Shown here piece after piece: positions 1 to 11,300 of a stretch of DNA of 64,000 nt. The stretch is taken from assembly GCF_050436995.1 (NCBI RefSeq), contig NC_134745.1, positions 10,106,001-10,170,000 on the forward strand, written 5' to 3'. The stretch comes from Anticarsia gemmatalis (taxonomy: Eukaryota > Arthropoda > Insecta > Lepidoptera > Erebidae). The position numbers and the translations under genes are program-made. Numbering within the stretch: the stretch's first letter is position 1; each line of letters starts with the position of its first letter. The notes under the pieces were generated by a model. That model was not told where the DNA came from. It searched no databases and was given only the letters and a program-made list of their open reading frames with translations.

Positions 1-56
1 TAAAATTATCTGCAATATAAAGGAACTACCTTCTCCAATATATTATTTTGTAAACA

Positions 57-509
57 TCCATACTAATATATAAATGCGAAAGTAACTCTGTCTGTCTGTC
101 TGTCTGTCTGTCTGCTACTCAATCACGCCTAAACTACTGAACCAATTTGCATGAAATTTGGTATGGAGATATTTTGATACCCGAAAAAGGACATAGGCTA
201 CTTTTTACCCCGGGAAAATGACGCATTTCCCGGGAAAAATCAGGTGACAGTAATGACATTAAATTAACAAAATTCCGTTGTCATGGCAACTGCTTTAATG
301 GCGGATATTATTATGCCTTAGCGCGACTTTGTTATATTAAGAGATATAAATAATTTTAAGAATATTTTTCGTGAAATAAAAGCATATTTTATATCATCAC
401 GCTACGACCAATAGGAGCAGAGTAACAGTAAAAAAGTGTTAAAAAAACGTGGAAAATTCTCACCCATTCTCTCTTATGTGACGCAAGCGAAGTTGCGCGG
501 GTCAGCTAG
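57..509 (+). mobile_element. Non-autonomous Helitron, full-length
   Basis: It starts TCCATACTAATATATAAATG after an A, carries a (TGTC)n microsatellite at 88-112 and ends in a stem-loop (CGCAA...TTGCG at about 483-498) followed by GGGTCAGCTAG before a T. The 5'-TC, 3' hairpin, CTAG and A/T insertion site define a Helitron. No Rep/helicase coding is present, so it would need proteins from elsewhere. The same family recurs in opposite orientation at 20525-21015. Confidence 0.85.
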
Positions 510-1762
510 TGTTTTATAAAAATAGGCGTAGGTGGGGCTTAGTTGACCAGAATTCTGTGCCCGGGAAATGTCGCGCAACTCAACGCTGATGTCAATCAGG
601 TACTCACATTGTCCTATCTGTAACTTTTGCTATAACTTCATACAGCAAATAAATCAATAATTTAATGCTCTACATTAAGTCGTGACTTTAATCTAACAGC
701 ATTAAACCAAACCGGAACAAGGCATTAGGGACTTCCGTGAGATAAACGTGTGCAGTTTTAAAGTCTTGCTCCCAGTCCCGTTACACGTTTCATAAACGTT
801 TTTATGGTTCACAAACCTTCGCCGGCATCTCTAGTGAATGTATTCTGCGTGACATATGTGGACTCCCTCGCATATTTCAATTTAAAGGGCAAAGGGTAAA
901 ATCGCTAAGAATTTTATATGACATACCTGAGTTTTATGAATGCGTGTGCATTAATCTACGCGCGATTCTGGAATGGAGCGTATGACATTGATTAATATTA
1001 CATTTTTTTATAGAAAATAAAAAAATCCTTTCAACCTTTCAGTCTACCTAAAGGTAGGTCTCGACTGGTGTCTATTATTTTCCAAAATAAACTAACAGTA
1101 GCAGATAAGACGGTAAATTGATCTGGAAAATCATTATTTATTTATCCTTTAGCTATTCTCATACAATTTAACTCCTATTTATAAGCACTTGGCATTTATC
1201 TTACAAATTACGAACATAAACGAGATCAAAAAGCATCTCAAAATTTGACTTTCAACTTGGCTTAACCTACTTTATGAAGATTAAAGGTGACGGCTCGCTA
1301 ACATTACACACTTCACTAACAATGTTAATTCTTGAAAATGTTCACACTATAAACATAAAATGAGTAACATTATTAGATATCGGATCAATTTTATGACGAA
1401 ATTTGACGTGAAAAACGATTTAAAGCCATAAAAATGTCTACCTATTGTACGAAAATTTGAAGCCTCACAGGTTCATGTTATTTGACTTTTAAATTGTGAT
1501 CCTATCTCGTTTTAAAATCGGCTTTCATTCACTGTCTTCGATCCAACTATTCACGAGGTTCTAAGAAGCATTTTTACTACATACTCCAGCTTTCTTCATA
1601 AAGAAAATCGCAATCCTTTTCAAATTATTACACGACCTTACATAAAAATCTCATTACTTATGTTTGAGATCGTTATTTACTATTATTCAAAATACAATAC
1701 ATTTTCATATTAGATTATATTTATGAGGATCGTCTTGAAAACAGCAGTGTGTAGTAATGTAA

Positions 1763-1926
1763 TCTATACTAATATAATAAACTGAATATATTGTTTGTTC
1801 GAACACGCTAAGTAACTTAACGAGTCTGAAAAAATATTTCACTAAATGCCGAATACATTATCTAGGTTCTTCTGTGATAATAATTATTACAAGCGAGTAA
1901 AGGCACGCATTCGGCCAAATAGCTAG
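1763..1926 (+). mobile_element. Short Helitron copy
   Basis: It starts TCTATACTAATA after AA, followed by a TTGTTTGTTCGAACACGCTAA segment matching the other copies. A CTAG followed by T at 1923-1926 can be the 3' end, but the hairpin before it is weak. The 3' boundary is therefore uncertain. Confidence 0.6.
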
Positions 1927-2145
1927 TTCTTCATCAAACAGAGCTATACTATGATAATGAAAAATGCCGACTTCTCCGACATCTCGTACGTCGGCCGTAT
2001 GAGACACTGCAACGCTGACGTGCGCGGAAGATTTTCTATGTAATAAGTCACCGACGAGACGTTACGCTAGACTGTTGTACGCGACCCATCCAGCGTAGGG
2101 GAAGTAAAAGTTTTATTGTTTTATTTATATTGTATTTTTTTCTAG

Positions 2146-2362
2146 TTGGATTTGAAGAAACAATTCGACGAAGGTGACACAACGAATTACCAGACGAACG
2201 GCGAGTTCGACCTGGTGAGCTTCGAGGCGATCCGCCACGACCAGTACTACTCCTGCTGCGTGGAGCCCTATCCTGACATCACATACATCATCAAGTTGAG
2301 GAGAAGACCCATGTTTTATGTCTTCAATCTTATTCTGCCGTGTTTACTCATCAATGGGATAG
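2146..2362 (+). CDS. nAChR exon A: end of ligand-binding domain and start of M1
   Basis: The acceptor tttttctag is at 2137-2145 and the donor gtaagt at 2363. The exon is 217 nt, entering in phase 0 and leaving after the first base of a codon. It encodes 72 residues from LDLKKQFDEG to LLINGI, including loop C with YYSCCVEPYPDI, the pre-M1 basic run LRRRP and the first half of M1 with its conserved Pro-Cys (LILPCLL). The open frame runs on past the donor to 2450, but that tail has no family similarity and is intron. Confidence 0.96.
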
Positions 2363-5300
2363 GTAAGTTTAGAATAACTGAAGCCATACTTCAACGGTCC
2401 AGATTGCTGCTGGAAAGAATTACCGATATAGAGAGCCTATACCAATAATCTTTTCTCACAATAAAACTTAGATCGCTTTAGCAAATGAGTATAGACAACT
2501 TGTATACCATTAGGAATTTATAAGTACGTATTAACATTTGTTTTAAACGCTTGTTCGTTATACTTATCTAAGGACTTATAAATTTAACTAAAACTATGAT
2601 TGTGCCAACAAATGTACAAAAAGTCCTAGATTTAGGAGATTAGTGAGCCCCATTTAACCTCTAACATTAACTATAAGATTTTTTGTGATAGCCATAATAT
2701 TATTACCATCCACTGTTGGGAGGCTTTCAGATATCTCAACGACGCTTTATTAACATAACATTATATAGAGTAATATAAATATTATATAAAGATGATGATG
2801 GACATAATGCGCGGGCATATATCCAAGATAATCAGACGCTTTAACACAATAAGCATACACAAATAAGATGCTTACTTTAATACGATCACATTTACGAGAT
2901 GTATTCAGCCTTTGTGTACCTTAATTGTTATTATACATTCAGATGCCACATTGTATGAGCACTTTAGCACGGATTCTTACTAATATTATATAATATGAAA
3001 ATGTGTTTGTACGGTTGAACTTCGCTTGCCTAAAATAAACTGCTGGGAGAAAAGCGTAAAATAAAAACAAAAGACGTAAGTAGTGCATGTGACGATGACG
3101 GCATAATGAACGTGTCATGAACAGTGTTCTATCGAATATCGAATGTGTCACATTATAAAATGTAAATTAGTTCCTACGGCATCCGTTAGAAGTTTCAATA
3201 CAAAATTTTTCACTAGCTTACCAGTGGTGGAATGTCGATGGTGGTAGAAAGTCGAGGAATTGTTTCATTTTTACATTAAAATTTAAACCAAGTTTAATAA
3301 AATTTGGCAGTGCTATCTCCGGAAAGATCATAGGGCCATGTTCACCACTATAGGTGATGAAACGGGCAGAGCCCCAGGCAAAAGCTAGTGTGGACTAAAT
3401 TAACTAGTTTTTTATTTTCCGCTAGCGCTCCTCGTGTTCTACGTGCCGTCGGAGTCAGGTGAAAAGGTGACGCTCGGCATAAGTGCACTTCTGTCTATGA
3501 CTGTCTTCTTGATGACTATACGAGACACGCTACCACCTACGGAAAAAACACCCTTAATTAGTAAGTACTTATCTTTATATTTTATTATATAATAGAATAT
3601 GGGAATTAACGCGAACACGCTTTTCCTTGGAATGCCTGATGTCCCGGCGCAGTTTACAGTAGCCGTGGTCGCAGGCTTTTGTTCTTTTGCTGTAACGCGA
3701 TTTTCTACAGACTAATATCGAGTTTCGAGAGGTTGACATTTTAAATGTGCTGCAAAAGTCGTTCTTACGGCACCCGCCAGAAGCGCTGATCAGATTTTTT
3801 ACAAAAATTTTCGACAGCTAGCCGGTTGTCGATAGTTGATATTGGTATAGATTCGCGCTACTGAAGACTATAGTAACTGTTATGAAGTTAAGATTTCGTC
3901 GCACTGTTTGTTAGCAATTATCGAAAACCTTGTACCAATTAATTGTTTAAAGTAGGTAGTAATTTAAGAAATAACAAGTAGTCTTGCCTTCAAAGTTGGT
4001 TAAGTAAACAGAAAACAATTAAAAGCAACGAGTGCCTAGTGAAGACCTAAATATATTTTACTGTTTGTTAGCTCTTAGGAAAACTCATTGAATGATTATT
4101 TCGTTATTAGATCGACAATTGGCTGGAATCATTATTTTCTTTCTGGAATCATTATTATATACCGTGAGGTAAAAATAGAACCCTATTACTGATACTTCGC
4201 TATGTGCCTGTCTATCACCAGGTATATCTCAAGAACCGTGATAGTTTCACAGTTGAAATTTTGACGGATTAAGTTTTTCTGATGCTGTTATAAAAACAAA
4301 TACAAATAAAAATAGAATCAAGTAAATATTTAAGCTAGACCCCCATACAACAAATTGGATTTTTTGCCGTTTTATAAATATGGTACGGAGCCCTTTGCGT
4401 GGGAATACTTGTAATAAGAATACTCACTCCTACTCTTCATTTGTTTTTTATGAAGCCTAATTCTAGAGCTTACATGTCAGACAAATCTGAATACAATCGT
4501 TCACGCATTCTCGCAGACGTGTTATAGAACATTTATTCATATGTTCGTTTGTTCGCAGGTTTATATTATGGAGTAAGTACGTGTCTAGTGTCATTCTCGG
4601 CGTCACTGTCAGTCGTCACGCTCAACATATCTTACAGGCGAGTTTTATTCATCCCTTTCTTTAAATATTTTGGTATTTATAAGAGTAAACTATGATTTAC
4701 CTTGCAGTTACTCTTTTGTAATCTACTATGGCAAAGTTACTCCTCAACAACTTTATTTTGAAGAATATGTAGTCAATAACAAACAATTAGATGCTAAAAA
4801 CGTGATTGTAATTCGTTTAAAAATGTTTTTCGTTTGAAACTCATTGTTGTTGTTAATTAAACAAATAATTTATAACTACATTATTCCATAATTTATGATA
4901 AGTAATTGTTTGTGCAGTTTATTATAAAGCAATAGGCATGCCAATTAATTACTAGTAAAATGAAATGCGATAATAAGTTTAAATCTATTTGACTTGTGGC
5001 AGTTAATGCAATATTATCCGATGATGAGTAATGTTATTAATTTGCAAAACAGCCACAATATCAATTTGAAAATGAAAAATTTCGCATTTGCACCGAGTGT
5101 CCATTAAGCGAATCAATTAATTAAAGCACCTCGTTGTAAGTGGCGCCGCTGCTAAAATTAAATATTTACTTCAAACTAGACGTTGCTTGTTTTATTTCAA
5201 AAATAAAATATTAAGAATGTTGAGATGTTTTTGGCCTTTTGATAATAGCATTTCAAAAATATAATCGATTTAGAAGTTTCAAGACCATTTTATCTTTTAA

Positions 5301-8300
5301 GGTAGAATAAACTGACAATATTGCTATTTTATTCTTCTTTTTCGATATTTGAAAAACAAATAGTATGTTAAGGCTACTTGCTTCTAGAATATTGTCTAGT
5401 AATAAAATAAGAATACGAATAGCAAAGAATGTCATTGTTTTCTAAATACCGTGTCAGTCTTGTATAAAGCAATTTGGAATGCACTTTGTTCGCGCAAACA
5501 TTTAGACCAAGCAGAAGGCTAAAGAATTTCGTACGTTCAAAAGCATTATGCACCAAAGCTTCAATATTAAGCAATATTTGATTATTTACGCTGAGTTTTA
5601 TTGGTGTATTGAATGCTAAATGTACGTGTTGTGTGAACGTGTGGTGTTGCTCATAGAGGAGTGAGAGGGCAGCCGGTGCCGGCGATGTTGCGCGAGCTCG
5701 TGCTGCAGCGCCTCGCGCGCCTGCTCTTCATCAACTTCGATACTGACGCACCAAAGGTAACAATATTTATTATAACTCTTAGAACTTGTTGACATTTCAC
5801 ATTTAAAATCATCCTATCACTTTTTCACCCTCAGAATAGGATTCATCCTATTCGACCACGCTAGCCAAGCCAGCAGGTTAAGGGCTTTGCATAACTTAAA
5901 GAACAGTTCCACAAAAAAGCAAACGTTTACGTGATCTTTTGGCAATTTTGTATTTGGCTGCCGAGTTTTTAAAATTTTGTTCAAGGCATATTTTACAAGA
6001 CTGCGATGGCGCGACTTGTATTCTACAAACAATATATTAAATAAGCTTGTCAAACTTTAAGTTGCGACATGAGATCTGACACGCATTAGTTGGGTAGCGA
6101 GTGCAAAAAATACCTATTTTGTCGTACTAATCCCTAGCGGGGGCCTTTAGCGTCGATCCTTTACATACATTTTCCACATCGTGTATCACTATTGTAAACG
6201 ATCTCTCGGGACCACAATACCGCCTAGATATGATATATTTCACGCAACAATTGTCCCTTGAGAGTTATCTCACGGTTTGACTAAGTTCTCTTTTCAACTC
6301 TGATGCCTAGAAATGTGTTGTGACAATCTATTCTCAAACATTTGATCTCCTCTGTATCAAATAGCAGAAGTGTTTATTCGCGTCTGATCGCAATAAACTC
6401 CCTCACGGGGCGGTTTTACCCTCGTGGGGACAACAAAAAAAAAAAAATTTGATCTCCAACTTCAAGGATTTCTAAAGGTTATACTAGCAACGTATTCAGG
6501 ATAATTAATTATTGAAATTGCGTTCCAACCAATTACTGATTGCCTAATTTATAATTTTGAAAGTTAGACAGATTTATATACGATAAATTATTGAAGGTTA
6601 AATCGGAACTTAGAAAAAGCTAACTTTTGTAATTTATAGTTTGGTATTAAATGTGTCACCTGCTATAATTGAAATAGAACCCATGATTAACGACGTATTA
6701 AGAAAATAAATAAGCCAATTATAATGTTGTGGTAAAATTATGGAAATGAGTTCAAAACTTGAAATTAAAAATAAATCATCTTGAAGTTTGGACTTTGATT
6801 GGCTAATTTTCTGTCGCGAACTCCTGACCATTAAAAGTTTTTCATAAGTCTGGTGTCAAAGCCGATTTTCTCGTTTATATAAGCTTCGAATATACAAATG
6901 CTTATGTGATTTTAAATTATATTACACGAACGCAAAGTATGTTAATGAGATACATAAATTTCCATAAACCTTTAGGGTCTTATAAATATAATTTGTGCAA
7001 ATATAATGAGGCAGGTGTTTATTTAACGATCGACGTTTTCATAATAGCTTTATTATAATCGGATAAAATTGTACGTTGAAAAAGCAAAAACTTACTGTTA
7101 TTTAATCGGCCTTTGAATAATAACGTTTGTTATAAACTAGAATAACCAGGTAGAACATTAATCGCGGCACAGAGCATGTATTAAATGACTGTTTGTACAT
7201 TTCGTACTCAAAAACAAAACACACCTATCGCTTTTAAAATCCTAATAAAAAATCTAAAGTTGTAAATTTACTTTTACGTCTAATTTGTAATGAAATATTT
7301 GTTCTATTGACTCGCGGAAAATGCGGATTGAAATGTGAAAGTATTGAAATCTATACACAGACATATAGATTTTAATACTTTTACTCATACCTACTCATTG
7401 TAATCCATTTTCCTGTTGATGTGACAGTATACTAATATCATTAAGAGGAAATTTCCGAATAGAGATTGTCCGATTGTGTATCGCTGTTTATCTGATGGGT
7501 AAGAAAATACACAAGATCTCTTGTAACTTACAAATCTTTAGTTGTAATTCAGAGTCGAAAAAAATATGTTATTTTATTAAAAGACTAGAGGCCGCCCACG
7601 ACTTTGTAAGCGTGGAAACCCTTCCCGGGTATATCGCGATCCCTCGGAAACTCCGGGATAAAAAGTAGCCTATGTGTTATTCTAGGTCTTCTATTTTTTT
7701 TGAGTAATACGCTCGTCAATTGGTAGTTACTGGTGTTGAAACAGTCAAGAAATATTCGATCAAAATCAAAATACTTGGAAACAATAATCTAGAATCATTT
7801 CAACAATAGTCTGAGCAAATACTCCAACAGCACTTTAATATTAACGTTGATTCAACACAATTCTTTTGTTTTGTAAGTTTTCTGCGAAATACTTGGTTCA
7901 CGTTATGACGGGAGTAGGTGCCTCTTAACGAATAAAGTAATTCTTAGAAAAGTGTTACATCCTATGAAGGTTAGCTTTGATTCTGTATAAAAATATCGGT
8001 AGATTCGATAATTCGGTCGATAATAATGGGTGATTATTTCTCTGACCGGAGAAACTTAATTCGTCTATTAGCCATAACATTTTTGTATATAATTAGTTTC
8101 CATTTTTCCTAGTTTGAGTTAAAATAAATTGCTATAAATGTAATATTTCAAATACCGCTGCCAGCCGAGTTTAAATTGAAGATTACAAAAAGGAGAAAAA
8201 TGTAAAAGAAATAAGGAATGGTAGATTTAAAATTATAAAATAGGCGAGGTCGTAGACAGCCGGCAATTTTTTCAAGAGGAAAGCGGTTAATTAATCTGTG

Positions 8301-11300
8301 CGGTAGCCACTTGGTTATGAGCTATTCAAATTATTTTTTTACATTCAAATTATTTTTATATTAAAACGTAGCATTTCTTTTTGCACGAATACTCTTCGAA
8401 TTTCCGCTTTCATTAAAAATACGATCAACAACATAACCCTTTTCTCGCAGACGGATATAAACGATTTCTCATTTTGGTGCGAAGAATTATTATTATGGAA
8501 ATTCTATGTTATTGATTGCTTTTTATAAATAACAATACTACCTAGCAAAAGCAAGAACCGGCCACGAGACTGTGACATACTTTTATGTTTACACGTTTTT
8601 GTAAATATTACAAAAACATAATATGCTCCTCCGTTCTACATTTGCTACGTCCAAGATACGAGATCAAGCTACGCATAAAGGCTACGAATGTAGCTACGTG
8701 GTGTCTGCGGCTGGTTTTATTACAGCGCTTACGGGCCGTGAGAATGGTAAGCGCGGGAAATGTTAGGCGTCTGACATCGTTTTACTACGCCGCTGACCCG
8801 CACTGTTATGCAGTGGGTATCATAATATGTGACGCGCTCACGACCCAAAATAGCGTTTTTGCAGTTGGTATTTTCTGAGAATGTTCTAAAAAAGGCAGTA
8901 AATGAGAGAATTTTAGCTCTTTTTACTTCATAGCGTCTATCGTCTCGCTTCAAGTGTTTTTTATTTGCATATTAAGTTATTGCAATGACATTTTTCAACA
9001 TGTCTGTTGTTCCCAGGGTGACGGCGGCACGGTGACAGCAGGAGGGGTGCAAGTGAACCCCCGAACAGGCTCCCGGTTGAAAGCCGAGGTGCGCTGCGAC
9101 GGAGCCCAGCTCACGCCCGCTTCACCACGCTTTGCGCGTCACAACCACAATCATCTCGGTAAGAATGAAGAAACCACATAATGATATTCTATGCAAAATG
9201 CTAAGTTTGTACTTTGGTATGAAGATATGCCTACTGAAATATTGAGAACCAGGCATTACACTTGTTCTTTAGTAGAAGTAGTATAATTTGTCATGAGATT
9301 AAGTGTTTGATAAATTCCCGAGTCCAGCCTTTCTATTCTTACTTTTAATAGGACGTATATCTGTATACTCATAAGTTAATGATCCCTTAAGATTTTAACA
9401 TCGTAATATCGACAAATAGTTGATGTGACAAATACAATTGTCTCTAAAACATGTATACACGAATTTATTTTTTAAATTTTGCTATATCATTTAAAATTCA
9501 ATTAAATGCCGGTAACATAAAGAAACTTTTCTTCGCCCTTAAAGCCCGTTGTTGATATAAGTAATAGTTATGAAGCACACGTTCCGCGGTATATTCATTT
9601 CCTTAGTTCGCACACGCCACGTGCCACGCGCTACATAATCCAAACAGAATTGCTTCCGTTCGTGTATTAATATTCGCACGTGTAAATGTTTTTCTTCTTG
9701 TTCTTAGTTCAATCTACTTAATATTACCACCAGCTGTTACTTATAAGTATTGTTTCATGTTTCGTAAACGGTTCGAGGTTTAAACATTATAATCTAATAT
9801 AACTTTATTGCTTTACATTAGTTAAACAATCTTTTGGTTTTATCTTGGGTGCGGGGTTTGCTATTCTGTTTTATTAATTCCAAACTGTTCTCCATTGATA
9901 TAGAGTGTGTGATATATACCTTTCTTTACAACAAAATGTCTATCATATACATGTGTACTTAATTCAATAATTATTCCAGCGAGGGTCAAATATCCCAAAA
10001 ATACTATATTTGTCAATTTAGTATTAATAACTTTTACGAATAAAATAGTCATACTGTTGATCTGACATCAGATTTATTAAATATCCATGTTTCGGCGACA
10101 GATTCAATGTAATACTAAAACAATATTTTATCTGTCCCATAGGAATGGAATATATTTCATATGGAATATTTTTTCTTGAGGCATAATTTATCTGAGCACA
10201 AACTTTTATCTTGGGTTACTGTCCCCTTAGGATCTCATACACTAATGCGAGTAAAAACGTTATAATAATCGCCGCGGAGAATAAAACTAACTCCCGCGCT
10301 TTATTTGTCTGTGGACTTATCTTGAAACGTATTACTTTGTAACAACGAACGTAGTAATGCTAAAAATCATATTTATACGACCGTAGCGTGATGTTATATA
10401 GCCTAAAGCCTTCCTTGATAAATGGTCTATTCAACACAATAATAAGTTTCAATTCGAAACAGTAGTTTCTGGGATTAGCGCGTTCAGACAAACTCTTTTG
10501 CTTTATAATATTAGTATAGATTAGTAACAGAAAATGTATAAAAATCTGATCAGCGTGTCTACCAGGCACCGTAGGAACTTTTTTGCAGCACTTTTATGAC
10601 AGCTCATTCATTGATGTCAAACTCTCGGTACTCGATAGTACCGACTGTACAGAATCGCGCTACAGTTCTATATTAATAAATCCCACGGCACTAATGCCAC
10701 ACTTATTAGCCCCCGGTTTATAAGGTGCATTTAGCGGTAGTTTATCTATTCAATAGCGTTAAAAAAACGGTATTGAATAGATAAACTACCGCCTTATGTA
10801 CTCAGGAACCGGGCATAAGTGCACTTACTGTTTGTTTAAAGCTGGTAAATAAACAAAAATGTCAGAAACACTTGTCTAGAAACTGGAGCGTGGCTATTAC
10901 TCTTTCAGGGCGTTCGAAATAAACTAAAACTTGTACGGCGTTTCCTAACAAACTACCTCCGTGAAATTAACGAAACTGCCAATAGGTCTCGATTAATGGG
11001 CTGCGGGCACTTAGCTACATGCCTATCATATAATAAATTGGTACTAGGTTTTATCGCTAAAACTCAATCGCAGCTAAACCTCAGGATAGACTGAGGATAT
11101 TTTTCAAGACCCGCTACGTTTTTATACTAGACTTTGAGCAATGTTTTTCAGTTAATCTGAGACTGAATAACTATTTGAGAGAACGTGTTTTCGGAAGCCT
11201 AATTGATTTCTATTCATACGGTATAGCTTTTACCTGTATAAATGATTAATTAATTATCATTACTTTTAAATCACTTTTTTATGAAGCGAAATGTGTACTT

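Larger units (their letters stand above)
1..2145. other. Non-coding, probably intron of the nAChR gene
   Basis: It lies upstream of a phase-0 acceptor, so an earlier exon must exist to the left, outside the window. I see no further receptor exon here. It holds a Helitron (57-509) and a short Helitron-like copy (1763-1926). The GC-richer patch at 1970-2100 has no family-like translation. Confidence 0.6.
2363..3425 (+). other. Intron of the nAChR gene
   Basis: GT-AG intron of 1.06 kb. Its main content is a Helitron-like element (2975-3388) and a fragment of the GCGCGATT-type MITE inside it (about 3131-3256). Nothing else is recognised. Confidence 0.8.
3561..4558 (+). other. Intron of the nAChR gene
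   Basis: GT-AG intron of 998 bp. It holds a complete MITE (3692-3861) and a dispersed repeat (about 4190-4395). The rest is unremarkable AT-rich sequence. Confidence 0.8.
5757..9016 (+). other. Intron of the nAChR gene
   Basis: GT-AG intron of 3.26 kb. It holds a SINE-like poly(A)-ended stretch at about 6364-6447 and a Helitron 3' fragment at 7585-7690. A GC-richer patch at 8660-8850 has overlapping open frames on both strands with no recognised similarity. I see no exon. Confidence 0.75.

Noticed and set aside
88..112. TGTC/CAGA repeats as a regulatory or CRISPR-like array
   Set aside because: They are microsatellite runs inside Helitrons (also 16819-16841 and 20943-20990), without spacers.
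1940..2100. GC-richer patch upstream of exon A as an earlier nAChR exon
   Set aside because: No frame resembles the ligand-binding domain, and no acceptor-donor pair gives the needed phase.
2363..2450. Continuation of the open frame past exon A
   Set aside because: A strong gtaagt donor precedes it and the translation loses M1 similarity. The next exon continues the helix exactly.
4638..4643. GT donor at 4642 for nAChR exon C
   Set aside because: It would end in phase 0, for which exon D has only a start that meets TGA or loses the conserved motif.
8954..9016. Upstream extension of the exon E frame
   Set aside because: It is followed by a good acceptor (tgttcccag), and exon D joins in phase at 9017.
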